Source: Siderastrea siderea
Lineage: Eukaryota > Cnidaria > Anthozoa > Scleractinia > Rhizangiidae
Length of the DNA: 64,000 nt
Reading direction: 5' to 3'
NCBI GenBank assembly: GCA_964030785.1
Contig: OZ034970.1
Span: forward strand, 1,484,911 to 1,548,910
Every line of letters starts with the position of its first letter. Position 1 is the first letter of the stretch. Positions 8,531-18,300 of the stretch are shown here, one piece after another. The notes below the pieces were generated by a model. The model was not told the origin of the DNA and ran no database searches. It saw only the letters and a program-made list of their open reading frames with translations. The position numbers were made by a program, and so were the translations under genes.

Positions 8531-9919
8531 ATGCCTGACGTGAGTACTCAAGCCACGCCGGCTCACGCGCGTTCCGAAGGGACCCTCAACCCGGCGTTAC
8601 GGATTTTCAAGGTGCCGCCGACCGACATTAGCATCAATGCCTATGGCATGGTCACCATTCAACCCACCACCACGGGCATCAATGCCATGGAATTCATTGT
8701 GCCAGGGTTGGACGATTTTGTGGATTTGGGACGCAGTTACTTTACCATGGAATTGAGTTTGAAAAAGAGTAACAATGCGAACCTGGTGGCCAATGAAAAA
8801 TTGTGGCCCGTCAACAATTTGTCCCATTCCATCATCAAACAAATTGACTTGCAGTTGAATGGCACGTTGATCAGTCCTCAATCCGACACCTATCATTACA
8901 AAGCCTACCTAGAAACCTTGCTGAATTATGACCGAGAAGATGGCAAGGCCGTGTTGGGACCGCAAGGATGGTTCAATCAAGTGGATTTCCCACCCCAATG
9001 GACCGCCACCAACACAGGCTATGGCACACCTGATGCAGCCTATAACGCTCTCAGTGCCAATCACAAAGGGGCTTTGGCCGCCATGGTAGCAGAAACCGCC
9101 AAGTATGCTGGAGGCGTCACGCACAGTCTGGTGTTTACCTCGCACTTGGAAGTCTTTCACACTGGCAAACTGTTGGTGCCTGGCATAGAAATCAAGATGA
9201 AATTTCATTTCAATGGTCCGAACCTGTTTTTGAATGGCGTGGCTCTGGCTGGTCGATTGGTGGAAGGCGATGTCAAACTACGGTTTCACCTATGTCAACT
9301 GCTTTTGAATGAAGCCGTGTACAGCAGTTTGTCTGTCCAAAGACACAATGAAGGAGCCGTGGCTACCTACCCGACCGTCCGCAGTGAAATCCGCACCTTC
9401 AGCATGCAAGGCAACCTGGTCCGCTTTGACATCCCCAGCCTGTTTCAAAACAGAGTACCTGACCGATTGATTGTGGGTCTAGTGGACAGCCGCGCCTTCA
9501 ATGGCGATGTGACCTGAGATCCCTTCTGCTTCCAGAAATTTGGTTTGACCTCCATTAAACAGATTGTCAAAGGAGAAGAATACCCTTATGAAACCCTGCA
9601 CTTGGTGCACAACAATGCCACCCGAGATAACCTGGGGTACTTCCGTTTTCTGCAAGCCAGTGTCGCTTGGTGTAAAAAGAAAGGCAATATGGTGGAACTA
9701 GGAGATTGTGGCCAAGCTAAAAATTATAGCTTGTACATGTTTAACAATGTGGCCAATGGTCAAAGACTAAACCCCAAGCAAACTGGCGATTTACAACTCA
9801 GCTTGGAATTTGGAGCCGCGCCCAATACCAATATAACCGTGCTCGTGTATGGAGAATTTGAGAACTTGCTGGAGATTGACCGGAACGGAGCCGTGTTGTA
9901 CAACATTTACCAGCACTAA
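8531..9919 (+). pseudogene. Major capsid protein (double jelly-roll, hexon-like), one in-frame stop
   Basis: The ATG is at 8531, one base after the previous stop. About 462 codons, the usual length for Polinton MCPs. Family features include the early INAYGMVTIQPTTTG and VPGLDDFVDLG strands and a conserved C-terminal region with LYMFNNVANG and FGAAPNTNITVLVYGEFEN. An in-frame TGA stands at 9515-9517 after RAFNGDVT, in the second jelly-roll; the frame is the same on both sides and homology continues (QKFGLTSIKQIVKGEEYPYE). Otherwise intact. It would form the trimeric capsomers of the shell. Confidence 0.85.
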
Positions 9920-9923
9920 AAAA

Positions 9924-10461
9924 ATGGAACGCGTGGCCTTGAATAATGTGCAGTTGGATTATTTAGCCCGCGACGACCCTCAATTGAAACCGGTGTTTTA
10001 CGGGACGGTGGCCTGTGATCGATTACCCAAGACCCCTCGCAAGACCACCCCGCAAGGTTACATTGTGAACACGGACCCGCACAACCAACCCGGGCAACAT
10101 GGGTTAGCGGTCTGGACCGATCAGAACGTGTGTGAAGTGATGGACAGTTATGCATTGCCGTTGGAAACGTATGAGCAAGCCGCCCCGTTCCGAGCGTGGA
10201 TTGTAAAACATTGGAAGTACGTGGTGACCAATGGCAAGTCCCTGCAAGCCATCGCAAGTCGTGTGGCGATTACCCCCTGTTGTACTTGAAAGCCAAAGCC
10301 CGTGGACGCACCTTGCATTATTTTTAAATGACTTTTCCGCCGTGGATTATGTAAGCAATGACCATCAAGCCGGTCATCGCCTGAAACAATTGATTGTAGG
10401 CCAAGAAACGAGATGGTACCAAGTGTGTTGTCACCCGTATCATCAACGTGGTTGTAACTAA
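9924..10461 (+). pseudogene. Adenain-like cysteine protease, two frameshifts
   Basis: ATG at 9924, four bases after the MCP stop. It matches the adenovirus maturation protease (C5/Ulp1-like) by GYIVNTDPHNQPGQHG (catalytic His), an acidic residue in VMDSYALP, and a Cys motif (SCGDY) near 10258 in the next frame. The frame shifts near 10255 and again near 10310, after which LNDFSAVDYVSND runs to 10461. The residue after the active-site His is Gly, where the family mostly has Trp. Expected role: cleavage of core and minor capsid precursors. Confidence 0.75.
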
Positions 10462-10472
10462 AAAGGTTGAAA

Positions 10473-11167
10473 ATGAAGCTGTGTCATTTTTTGTGTCGGA
10501 CGGTCATGCAAGTGGGTAAACCGTTTCGTTTTCACACCCCGTCCAGTATTTTGGTGGTGGGGCCATCGGGATGCGGGAAAACCGTGTTTACGGAAAAACT
10601 CTTGTTAGACAACCCGGACTTGTTTGAAACCCCACCGACCCAAGTGCATTATTGTTTTGGTGCGTGGCAAGATCGATTTCAAGGCATGCAAGATCGTGGG
10701 GTGGTGTTTCACGAAGGCATTCCCGATCATCAAGCCTTGGTGTCATGGTTTCCTCCAGGGCGTAAAGGGGTGATGGTTTTGGATGATTTGATGGACGAAG
10801 GGAGTCACGATAAACGCGTGTTGGATTTATTCACCAAACATTCCCATCATCAAAACGTGACGGTGCTTTATTTGTGCCAAGACATGTTTCCCGTCGGCAC
10901 ATATGCCAAAAGTATTTCCCGCAATGCGCATTACATTGTGGCGTTCAAGAACCCCCGCGATCATTTGGGGGTGCGCAACGTAACGTGTTGCTTCAATCGT
11001 TTCCCACCACCTGGAAAGACAGTTTAGAGACCTTTCATCAAGCCACCATGCGGCCCTATGGGTATTTGGTCTTGGATTTACATCCGGCCTCCTCCGATCA
11101 ACAACGCTTGTTGAGTCACCTCTTAAAAGACGAAGGATGGACACGCACCTATCAAAAACGTCTATAA
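10473..11167 (+). pseudogene. FtsK/HerA (A32-like) genome-packaging ATPase, one frameshift
   Basis: ATG at 10473. P-loop GPSGCGKT near residue 30 and Walker B GVMVLDDLMDE near residue 100, then a sensor-like VLYLCQDMF. These are the marks of the packaging ATPases of Polintons, adenovirus-like and NCLDV viruses. The frame changes near 10980-11000 and the C-terminus (WKDSLETFHQATMRPYGYL to RTYQKRL) ends at 11167. Expected to pump DNA into the capsid. Confidence 0.85.
11162..11167 (+). promoter_or_regulatory. TATA-like box overlapping the ATPase stop
   Basis: CTATAAATGG at the end of the ATPase gene; the stop codon lies inside the TATAAA. It sits 38-43 bp before the ATG at 11205, the same spacing seen for other TATA boxes in this element. 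Confidence 0.5.
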
Positions 11168-11204
11168 ATGGAGACCCTTTGAACGGTCCTTCGAAAGACC
11201 GAGC

Positions 11205-11965
11205 ATGGCCGATGATGGATCCCCACGTCCTCCGCAAGCGTACGACACGGTGTCCCTGGCCGGGGTCGGTACGACCACCACCAACCAAGTGTCCCCCGGC
11301 ACCATCCAAGAAATTTTGGATACGGGGGACCGAAGCTTGATCGACCAAGCCTTTGATGAAATGAGCGTCGAGGACATGATCGCCTATGTGGAACAGCTGC
11401 CCTCCCCAGTACGTTTGGGGCCGCGTCCCTTGCCGGAGTAGGGAGTCAAGCGTCTCGCACCCCGTCGACCGATGGAGCGCACACCCCTCTTAGTTGGGGG
11501 AGCGCCCGAGTATTGTCGCCCGGTGCTCGAACCCCGGCGAGTCATGTGAGCATACCATTGGCCACGGCGGGTGCCGGGGGTGGCGGAGGTGGGGGTGGAG
11601 ATGATGGCAGTGGCGGCAGTGGAGGCAGTCATCGCAGTACTCCCCGTGGACGACCAGGACGAGGTCGAGGCCGAGGCCGAGGACGACGCCCACGACAACC
11701 CCTACGACCCCCCAGGTTACCTTGGACACCCCCCGATCCCGCCCAACAAACCACCCCTCGAGGATCTTGGAGTTCTGGGAGTCAGCCTCGTACCTTGGGT
11801 CAAGCCGATTTACAACGACGTTTATGTATGATGTTACAAGATCAAGAACAATTGGCACAATGTCGAGAAATTGCCGCTGTCACCATAACCAATAGTATCG
11901 TGACCAGTTATAAAGAGGGAGGACCACCGACCGTGCAAAGCTCTTCGTCCCGGCTTTCGACGTGA
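11205..11965 (+). pseudogene. Gly/Arg-rich protein, probable frameshift
   Basis: The first frame (ATG 11205, stop 11441) is acidic and Thr-rich (AYDTVSLAGVGTTTT, DEMSVEDMIAYVEQLP). The reading frame used from about 11400 to 11965 is open across the first frame's stop and gives a Ser/Thr/Pro region, a long Gly run, an RGRGRGRGRR block and a helical tail (QADLQRRLCMMLQDQEQLAQ). A single product with one frameshift near 11400 is likely. RGG-type regions bind nucleic acid. An alternative frame at 11571-11831 is acidic with a PPGY motif and was judged less likely. Family unknown. Confidence 0.45.
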
Positions 11966-11969
11966 GGCC

Positions 11970-12591
11970 ATGGCTCAAAAAACGGTCGTGTCTTTATTGA
12001 ATGGATCCCGACGTCATGGCGTCCCCTTCCCGCCGGAATTGTTACAAAGCATGGATTCCTTGTATGCTTTTTACCACCAACAATGGTGGTGTTATCGAAA
12101 AATGTTGAATAATTTCAAGTTTGTCAACGCCTTGTTCAATGGATTGGCGTTACTCCTGATGGCCGCGAGCATGATTGCCGGTCCCCTATTGGACAACAGT
12201 ACATTGGTGGCGTGTTTGGCGGCCGTGGGCACGGTGGTCAAAGGATGGAATGATTTTAAACAATACCGGTTTAAATTGGCCATGAGTCGATTTGCGTTTA
12301 CGAGTTATGCCAAAGCCTTGACCGAATTGAAAACCTATGTGCGCGGCGTTCCCTTGGAGGGACTGGAAGGGTTTTTGATCAAGATGCAAACGTTAGATGA
12401 TACCATTGTGGATTTCACCCCTCCGTCACCGATAAGATGCAACGGCTTCGACGTCAATTACCTTTTTTACGGTCGGTGTTACAAGAAGCCAATCGCTTCA
12501 AACGACAAGACCTGTTACAACATGCCAATGCCGATCAAATCAATGCTGTGAGTGAACTGGTCTTGAACTTGTTAAAAACAAGATTCCTGTG
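11970..12591 (+). pseudogene. Two-TM helical-hairpin membrane protein (SLATT-like), one frameshift
   Basis: ATG at 11970, four bases after the previous stop. Layout: an amphipathic N-terminus (LYAFYHQQWWCYRKML), two TM segments (about residues 48-73 and 78-97), then a long helix with KLAMSRFAFTSYAKALTELK. It is clearly homologous to the element B protein at 35246-35734 (LYKFYHKKYWLAKM, KIEMSKFAYTSYSKVLTDL). The pattern resembles SLATT proteins, two-TM effectors linked to SLOG and SMODS nucleotide sensors; this assignment is inference. The frame shifts near 12420 and continues to 12591 with a coiled-coil tail. Confidence 0.55.
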
Positions 12592-12753
12592 AACCCGCCC
12601 ATCCTGGCGCAGCTTCGACCCTATAAAAAGGTGCTACGCCACTTGGGCCGTCGTCAACATTCGGTGAAAAAACGTCGTCAGTGGGTGATCACGCAAAAAG
12701 GACGAGGGTTGTTTCAAGGGCTCCATAACGTGTTATGTCAATGTGTTCGTTAA
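12589..12753 (+). CDS. Small basic protein, start codon not ATG
   Basis: About 54 codons in a frame beginning GTG at 12589, overlapping the previous stop (GTGA where ATGA would be expected). Basic helix and strand pattern: YKKVLRHLGRRQHSVKKRRQ followed by WVITQKGRGLFQGLHNVL. Short proteins of this layout (basic helix, then KG-G-hydrophobic) occur in other Polinton-type elements from my general knowledge. The start may have been lost by a point change. Function unknown. Confidence 0.4.
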   Translation: MNPPILAQLRPYKKVLRHLGRRQHSVKKRRQWVITQKGRGLFQGLHNVLCQCVR

Positions 12754-12968
12754 CGCTCCCCACGTGGGTCCGTCTGTTACAAGAGGCCAATCGAGAAACA
12801 GAGAAATGGAAAGACAATTGTCATTATTGGCAGCATAAATATCACCAGTTTTATCAAGAGTACCTACATATCTTGAACTCCACGCTTTGTGAGAGCTGTC
12901 GTGACCAGGAAGACGGGGAACTTTGCCCGGCGTGTAACCAACAACCAGGATGGACGAAGTGTATATGA
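12735..12968 (+). CDS. Hypothetical 77-aa protein with CxxC pairs
   Basis: ATG at 12735 (a second ATG at 12741), overlapping the previous frame by 19 bases. Coiled-coil-like N-terminal half (LLQEANRETEKWKDNCHYW) and a C-terminal possible zinc ribbon with CESC and CPAC pairs. Its last 19 bases overlap the next gene. Not recognised further. Confidence 0.5.
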   Translation: MSMCSLTLPTWVRLLQEANRETEKWKDNCHYWQHKYHQFYQEYLHILNSTLCESCRDQEDGELCPACNQQPGWTKCI

Positions 12969-13594
12969 TTCCCCACCAGGATTTGGAGCAACTCATTCGA
13001 TATTACAAAGGCGAATTAACCGAAAATGCCTTGTTGAACAAAGCTGCCACATTAGCTGCCAAAAAACATGTGTTGTTATCGGACCCTCAACTCCCACCCG
13101 CCCTGGTCAATGCCCAAACCAAACCATTGAGTCAAGAATTAACCAAGTTAACCACACGCATCCGTCAATTTCTGGGAGGCGTGGGTGTGGGGGCACCGGG
13201 TGGCCCGCTGGGCGAGGAAGCCGAAGAGGGAGGGGATTTGGTGTCGGGACCCGTGGAACAATGGTTGAGGCGCATGATAAAAGGCAGCCCGTCGACCCTG
13301 AAACCTCCCATTACACCGGCGACCAAGAAAGGCAAAGCAGCAGCTACCACCAGTCAAATTCCCCTTGTCAAGAAAGGGAGTCCTTCCACCAGTCGAGGCG
13401 ACGATATCCGTTTGCGTTTAGAAGCCATTCGAGAACGGCGCAAGACTTTGGAAAAACAGTTAGCCAAAGGCAAAGGCAAAGGCAAAGGCAAAGGACCCGC
13501 TCGTGAAGTGGAACGATTGAAACCCTTACCCGGGTGGGAAGATTGGGCCCAAGGCAAAAAGTTGAGACCACGGTTGGATTACGACAATGACTAA
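12950..13594 (+). CDS. Hypothetical 214-aa virion-type protein
   Basis: ATG at 12950, intact to 13594. The N-terminal ~70 residues are helical (LEQLIRYYKGELTENALLNK, AATLAAKKHVLLSD), a pattern I associate with an uncharacterised protein common near the capsid genes of Polintons. The middle is Gly/Pro-rich and disordered; the C-terminal part has a Lys-rich run (KGKGKGKGKG) and Arg-rich helix. It could be a minor core or scaffold protein. Neighbouring genes overlap on both sides. Confidence 0.55.
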   Translation: MDEVYMIPHQDLEQLIRYYKGELTENALLNKAATLAAKKHVLLSDPQLPPALVNAQTKPLSQELTKLTTRIRQFLGGVGVGAPGGPLGEEAEEGGDLVSGPVEQWLRRMIKGSPSTLKPPITPATKKGKAAATTSQIPLVKKGSPSTSRGDDIRLRLEAIRERRKTLEKQLAKGKGKGKGKGPAREVERLKPLPGWEDWAQGKKLRPRLDYDND

Positions 13595-13975
13595 AAAAGA
13601 TAAAACCCCGCACCAAGAGGAAGAGAAAGGGCATCAAAAGGAAACGATCCCAAAGAGGAGGGGCGGTGGATGTTCAAAAATGGATAGCCAAAACCGGCAA
13701 AGAATTTTTATTGGCCTGGGTATCAGTACATGGGCCCCGGCACGCATTTGACCAAACGTCTGAAACGGGGCGATCCCGGTATCAATCGCTTGGACAAGAT
13801 TGCCAAACAACACGACATTGATTACAGCCGTGCAAAGAATTTGCAAGATAAATGGAAAGCCGATACCAAGATGATCCAAGCCATTGATCGGTTACCCGGC
13901 AAGAAAACCAGGACGGAACGCGTGGTCAAAAAAATCATGCAAACCAAGAAACGTTTAAAATTGCAATTTTTTTAA
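13587..13975 (+). pseudogene. PLA2-like (parvovirus VP1-type) protein, frameshifted
   Basis: ATG at 13587 overlaps the end of the previous gene. A very basic N-terminal stretch (KPRTKRKRKGIKRKR) lies in one frame. After a T5 run near 13710 the phospholipase A2-like core follows in another: Ca-loop YMGPGTHL, then the helix with the catalytic His-Asp pair (AKQHDIDYSRA). The same module is in element B (44078-44710). In parvoviruses and adintoviruses this domain helps particles leave endosomes. Intact reading is broken by at least one, probably two, indels. Confidence 0.7.
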
Positions 13976-14013
13976 TAACACACCAAACCGAGTGTTACAT
14001 GTTGTTTTGAGAA

Positions 14014-14019
14014 AATAAA
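14014..14019 (+). terminator. Polyadenylation signal AATAAA
   Basis: AATAAA 39 bp after the PLA2 gene stop and just before the tail of the convergent minus-strand genes. It fits the end of a long rightward transcript from the core/MCP cluster. Confidence 0.55.
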
Positions 14020-14047
14020 ATATGAAAATGTCTAGCACTGTCTTTTT

Positions 14048-14820
14048 TCACGAAACAAAGTCATCCAAATCAAATGAGTCCAGTAAATCCTCCATGAATT
14101 GTTCCCATTCGTTCAGGGACATGTCCTCGATCACATCATTCATGTCGTCGTCGGGGAACATTTACACAAAGTCCTCCAAATCAAAGGAAGGATCCCGCAT
14201 ATCCTCCGCCAGCTGGCCCCAATCGTCGGGTGACATGTCCTTTAACAAGTCATACAAACAGGTTTCCAACGAGTCCTCCATCAAGTCATGGAGGTCCTCC
14301 ATCAAATCATCCTGCCCTTGCTCCCATACAGGTCGATCCAGGGGTCGACGCTCTCCCGAATCCATGTCCGTCAGTGTCAAAGCCTCCGGTTGATCCGCCC
14401 GTGACACATTGTCGGAAGGGAGGGATTGACAAAAGGTGTCCAAGTACGTTTCTACCGGGGTGTTCACCGAAGGCGATTTCAAATAGTCCGTGAGCCGGAC
14501 CGTCAATTGAAGAGGTCCTAAGGCTTTGACTTTGTCCAAAGTTCTCCGTTTCTCTTTGTCTCTTTGTCTTTTTTCGCACGATATTGTCTTTGATACGTCC
14601 GGTATTCTTCGGTTTTGTACCATTCTCTTTTTTTCCTATTGTATTCTTCTCGATGCTTCGCCCGATATCGTTTCTTGGCCTCCTTAAGTTTCTCCCGGTT
14701 GTTTTCCCGATATCGTTTGTTGCTAGCGGCCACTTTCTCAGGGTATTTGGCTCGGTACCTGGCTTTCTCTTGGGCTTTCCTAGCCAGGTGATTCTCAAGG
14801 TTTTGTATTAATCGTTCCAT
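14048..14820 (-). pseudogene. Putative transcription factor: basic repeat region plus acidic activation tail
   Basis: ATG at 14820. The first ~90 residues are basic helical repeats (RYRAKYPEKV, RYRENNREKLKEAKKRYR, YRAKHREEYNRKKREWY), likely DNA-binding. After a frameshift near 14545 comes a Ser/Thr/Pro section and an acidic tail ending MSPDDWGQLAEDM...SFDLEDFV at TAA (14164-14162). In the same frame an ATG follows at once (14161) and 37 more codons repeat the tail (MSLNEWEQFMEDL...SFDLDDFVS), ending at 14048. Acidic tails with spaced Phe/Leu/Trp resemble strong activation domains such as that of VP16. DNA binding plus activation suggests a regulator of element genes. Confidence 0.5.
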
Positions 14821-15147
14821 GGTGCTGGCGGTGGTGCTGGCGGGGTGGTGTGTGGGGCCGCTTAAACTCGTACCGCCAATAAGGACGGCAGTAATCCAGG
14901 CCCTCCACAAACCAGTCGCAGGTCAGCTGCGGGTAATGGCCGGAGTCCACTTTTGTTCCACTAACGCCTCGCGTTCAATATGCGCTGCTCGTTTCTGCCG
15001 GTCTCTCTCCTCTAACTGGTGAGCAAACTCACTGACCCCTTCGTCAGGCACACGGTCCTTTTTCACTTTCGCCAAGATGGCCTCCACCTCTAGATCTAAC
15101 TCAAAACTTTCAAAATCTTCTAACAATTTTTCTTGCTCTGGATTCAT
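14795..15147 (-). pseudogene. Hypothetical acidic protein, first gene of the minus operon
   Basis: ATG at 15147, 32 bp after a minus-strand TATA box. The N-terminus is acidic and helical (MNPEQEKLLEDFESFELDLE), then a charged coiled-coil region (EFAHQLEERDRQKRAAHIER). The first frame stops at 14923. The next frame looks more protein-like from about 14965 (DWFVEGLDYCRPYWRYEF, then a His/Pro-rich tail) and ends at 14795, overlapping the ATG of the following gene (14820). One frameshift is therefore likely. Family unknown. Confidence 0.45.
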
Positions 15148-15178
15148 GATGCGATGACCCAGCCTGGCGCTCGCGCTG

Positions 15179-15342
15179 TTTTATAGTTTCTCTCGTCGTT
15201 CCCCGCGATGCATGGTGGGACCTCAGGGTGGGGGGAGGGGGTCCCCCCACCGCGGTCCCTACCCCTCCTGGGGCACCGCGTGCCCTGGTTGGTGATTGGT
15301 CCTTACCACCCTCCCACGTGACCTTCAGGTCTCTATAAAAAA
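15179..15342. promoter_or_regulatory. Divergent promoter between the regulator operon and PolB
   Basis: Minus TATAAAA (plus 15179-15185) for the regulator genes and plus TATAAAAAA (15334-15342) for PolB, with a CACGTG E-box at 15315-15320 and G/C-rich sequence between them. A transcript starting ~30 bp after the plus TATA would begin near 15364, which favours the PolB ATG at 15375 over that at 15360. Confidence 0.65.
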
Positions 15343-15374
15343 CGGGCACCGACCTCCGAATGCTTCATCTGATC

Positions 15375-18300
15375 ATGGCCTCTCACCAAAACGATCCAGA
15401 AGCGGGGCCTAGCGGCGTGCCCGCCGACGAGATGATGCGTTTCCTAGGCCTGGACACGTCTGACTCTGAGAAAGAAGATGTCTTGGGAGAAAGCAATAAG
15501 GATGACCTCTGTCAAGAGGCCTTGGATCTCTTCGAACGTCAACGTGCGTTTCAAACCCAACTCCTTCAACAAAGTGAAGGTGCTTTGGATGCCTCGGTGG
15601 GTGCCTTTGAGTTTGATCTCGACCCCTATGTGGATCGTCAGAGTAGCCGTATGGGCGTCCGCGAACGTCATTTCAAAACCCGTTTACGTCAAAGAGGCAA
15701 CTTCATTGGGCCATCGGGTATTGCCCATGCCCTTCAAGAGGGATTACGTCGGGCGGTGAATCAAGTGTTAGCCACCACCCCCAACCTACACGATCAAGAC
15801 CGATTGTATTTCACCCTCAGTTCCAATCGTCTCACCAACAATTTTCAAGAATGGGGATTACGGGCCGGAGAATGGCGCGAAGGAGGCGCTCGCTTGGAGG
15901 CACTGTTCGATCGGTTGGCCCAAGCGCTCAACAGCAACGAAAAATTTGAAATGGACGATTCGTTTCAATTGTCCATCACCCAAGTCCATCATGCCCCTCA
16001 GGGAAGGGGTAAGCCACGACGGGGCAAACCAGGCCACCCCACAATGCAACTGTTAACCAAAACATCCAAATCGGTCATCCAGATTCAAAATAAGGATGAG
16101 CTCTGTTGTGCCAGAGCCTTGGTGGTGGTCAAAGCTCGCCTGGACCAACACCCGAGATGGCATAGCATTTGCCAGGGGAGGGGGTCGCTGCAAAGGGAAC
16201 TCACGTTGCGGCTCCATGACGAAACTGGCGTCCCTCCAGGTCCTTGCAGGTACGACGTCTTGACGGCCTTCAGTGCGGCCCCTTCCCTCGTCGGTTACCA
16301 GATCGTCCTGGTGGATGCCCACCGGTCCTTCCATATCACGACGTTTGGAGACACCCAAGACAAACAATTGATCCCGCTCCATGAGAGAGACCATTACGAT
16401 GTCATCACCCGTTTGCCAGGGTTTTTCGGATCCAGTTACGTGTGTGCCCACTGTTGGAAACCCTATAACACAGAGGGAGCGCATCGATGTACCAAACGAA
16501 AAGACCATTGTAGTGCCTGTTGCCAAAACGCTTGCCCCGATTTCCTGGAGGCTTACCCGCGGGGTCTCAAAGCCACGCGACGTTGTGATGAGTGTCATCG
16601 CTACTTTTTTGGAGACATGTGTTACGAGGCCCATTGTACCAAAGACCATGCGGGCAAACCAGCGACCAGTCCCCAGTCCACCGTGTGCTTTTGTCGACGT
16701 CGCTGTCGTGACTGCTTCAAGCAGGAAGTGGGCCCCCAAGCTCTTCAACGTCATCAATGCGGGTACCTGGATTGTCCTTCCTGCCGCGAGTACGTCGACG
16801 GCGAAACCCACCGTTGTTTCATTCAAAGAGCCCCCACGCCTCAAGAACTCCGAGAGCGCAAAAAGAAACGCAAGCGCTCGCGTCAAGGAGGACCTCGCGC
16901 CAAATGAGGGGTGGCCGCGGGGCTTCAAACCTTGCAAGCCCATGAAGCGAAGGAGGTAAGACGTGGACGACGACGTGGACGACAGTCCACCCCTGCACGT
17001 GTTTTTTGACATTGAAGCCATGCAACAGCACGTCGCCAATCTGGTCGTGGCCGAAAGCGAAGACGGCGATCGACCCGTTCGTTTCCCAGGCGAGCATTGT
17101 CTCCAAGATTTTCTGGAATGGTTGGATACCTCACACTAAACGACACGCGTCAAGTCAATGTCCTAGCTCATAATTTCCAAGGGTACGATGGGTACTTTGT
17201 GGTTCATCAATACCACAGCGACAACCACATTGTCGAACAACTCTGGAACGGGTGCAAACTCTTAGAAGACCAACACGATCGCATCCGTTTCATCGATTCT
17301 CTCAGTTTCTTCCAGATGCCTCTGTCGGCCTTTCCCAAAACCTTTGGATTGACGGAACTCCACAAGGGCTACTTCCCCCACAAGTTCAACCTCCCCGAGC
17401 ACCAAACGTACGTGGGGTCCATACCAGCCCTCGACTACTACATGCCCGAAACCATGTCCCCGAAAGCCAGGCAAGAATTGGAAAGGTGGCATAAAGAGCA
17501 ACGCGCCCAAAACGTCGTCTTTGATTTCCAGAAAGAATTGGTGGCGTACTGCGAATCGGACGTACGTCTCTTGAAACAAGGATGCCTGACCTTCAAACGA
17601 ATGTTTGAAGCCCTGACGGGATTCAATCCCTTTGAACATATCACCACTGCCTCCGCCTGTAACCGGGATCTAAGCATGAACCGTATGATCCCCAACAGCA
17701 TTGCCAGTGAACCCACCAAAGGATGGCGCAACCGCATCCAACAATCGAACATCGCTCTCGAACGGTTAACCTGGTGCGATCACCAACAACGCCAGCACGC
17801 CCTGGAAGGTCACGAGCCCATGGCTGACCATCCCAGTCATCGCCAGTACATTCAACATGTGCGCAATGCCGGCGAGTATCGCATCCCCGGTACCAAGTTC
17901 CTCGTGGATGGCTACTGCCCAGACACCCAAAACGTGTACGAATTTCAGGGTTGTTTCTTCCATGGGTGTCCCCGCTGTTATCCCAACCGTCACGAAAAAC
18001 ATGTGCGCCACTGTGATCGGACCATGCAGGATGTGTACGAGACCACCCAACACAAAACCAAAGCCCTTGAAACCCAAGGGTACCACGTCATGGAAATGTG
18101 GGGATGCGACTGGAAACGCCTCAAAGAAACCTCCCCCGAGATCTAAACGTTTGTGGATAACCTGGCCTTCATCGACCCTCTCGAGCCGTGGGATGCCTTC
18201 TGTGGAGGTCTTACCAATGCCATCAAACTGTGCCATCGTGTGACCCCCGATCAAAAGATCTATTACATCGATGTCACCTCCTTGTACCCTTGCGTCAACA

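Noticed and set aside
11571..11831. Acidic frame with a PPGY motif overlapping the Gly/Arg-rich gene
   Set aside because: No ATG, and the alternative RGG-rich frame connects better to the upstream and downstream genes; kept only as an alternative.
14022..14393. Ser-rich plus-strand ORF
   Set aside because: Antisense shadow of the acidic tail of the minus-strand regulator.
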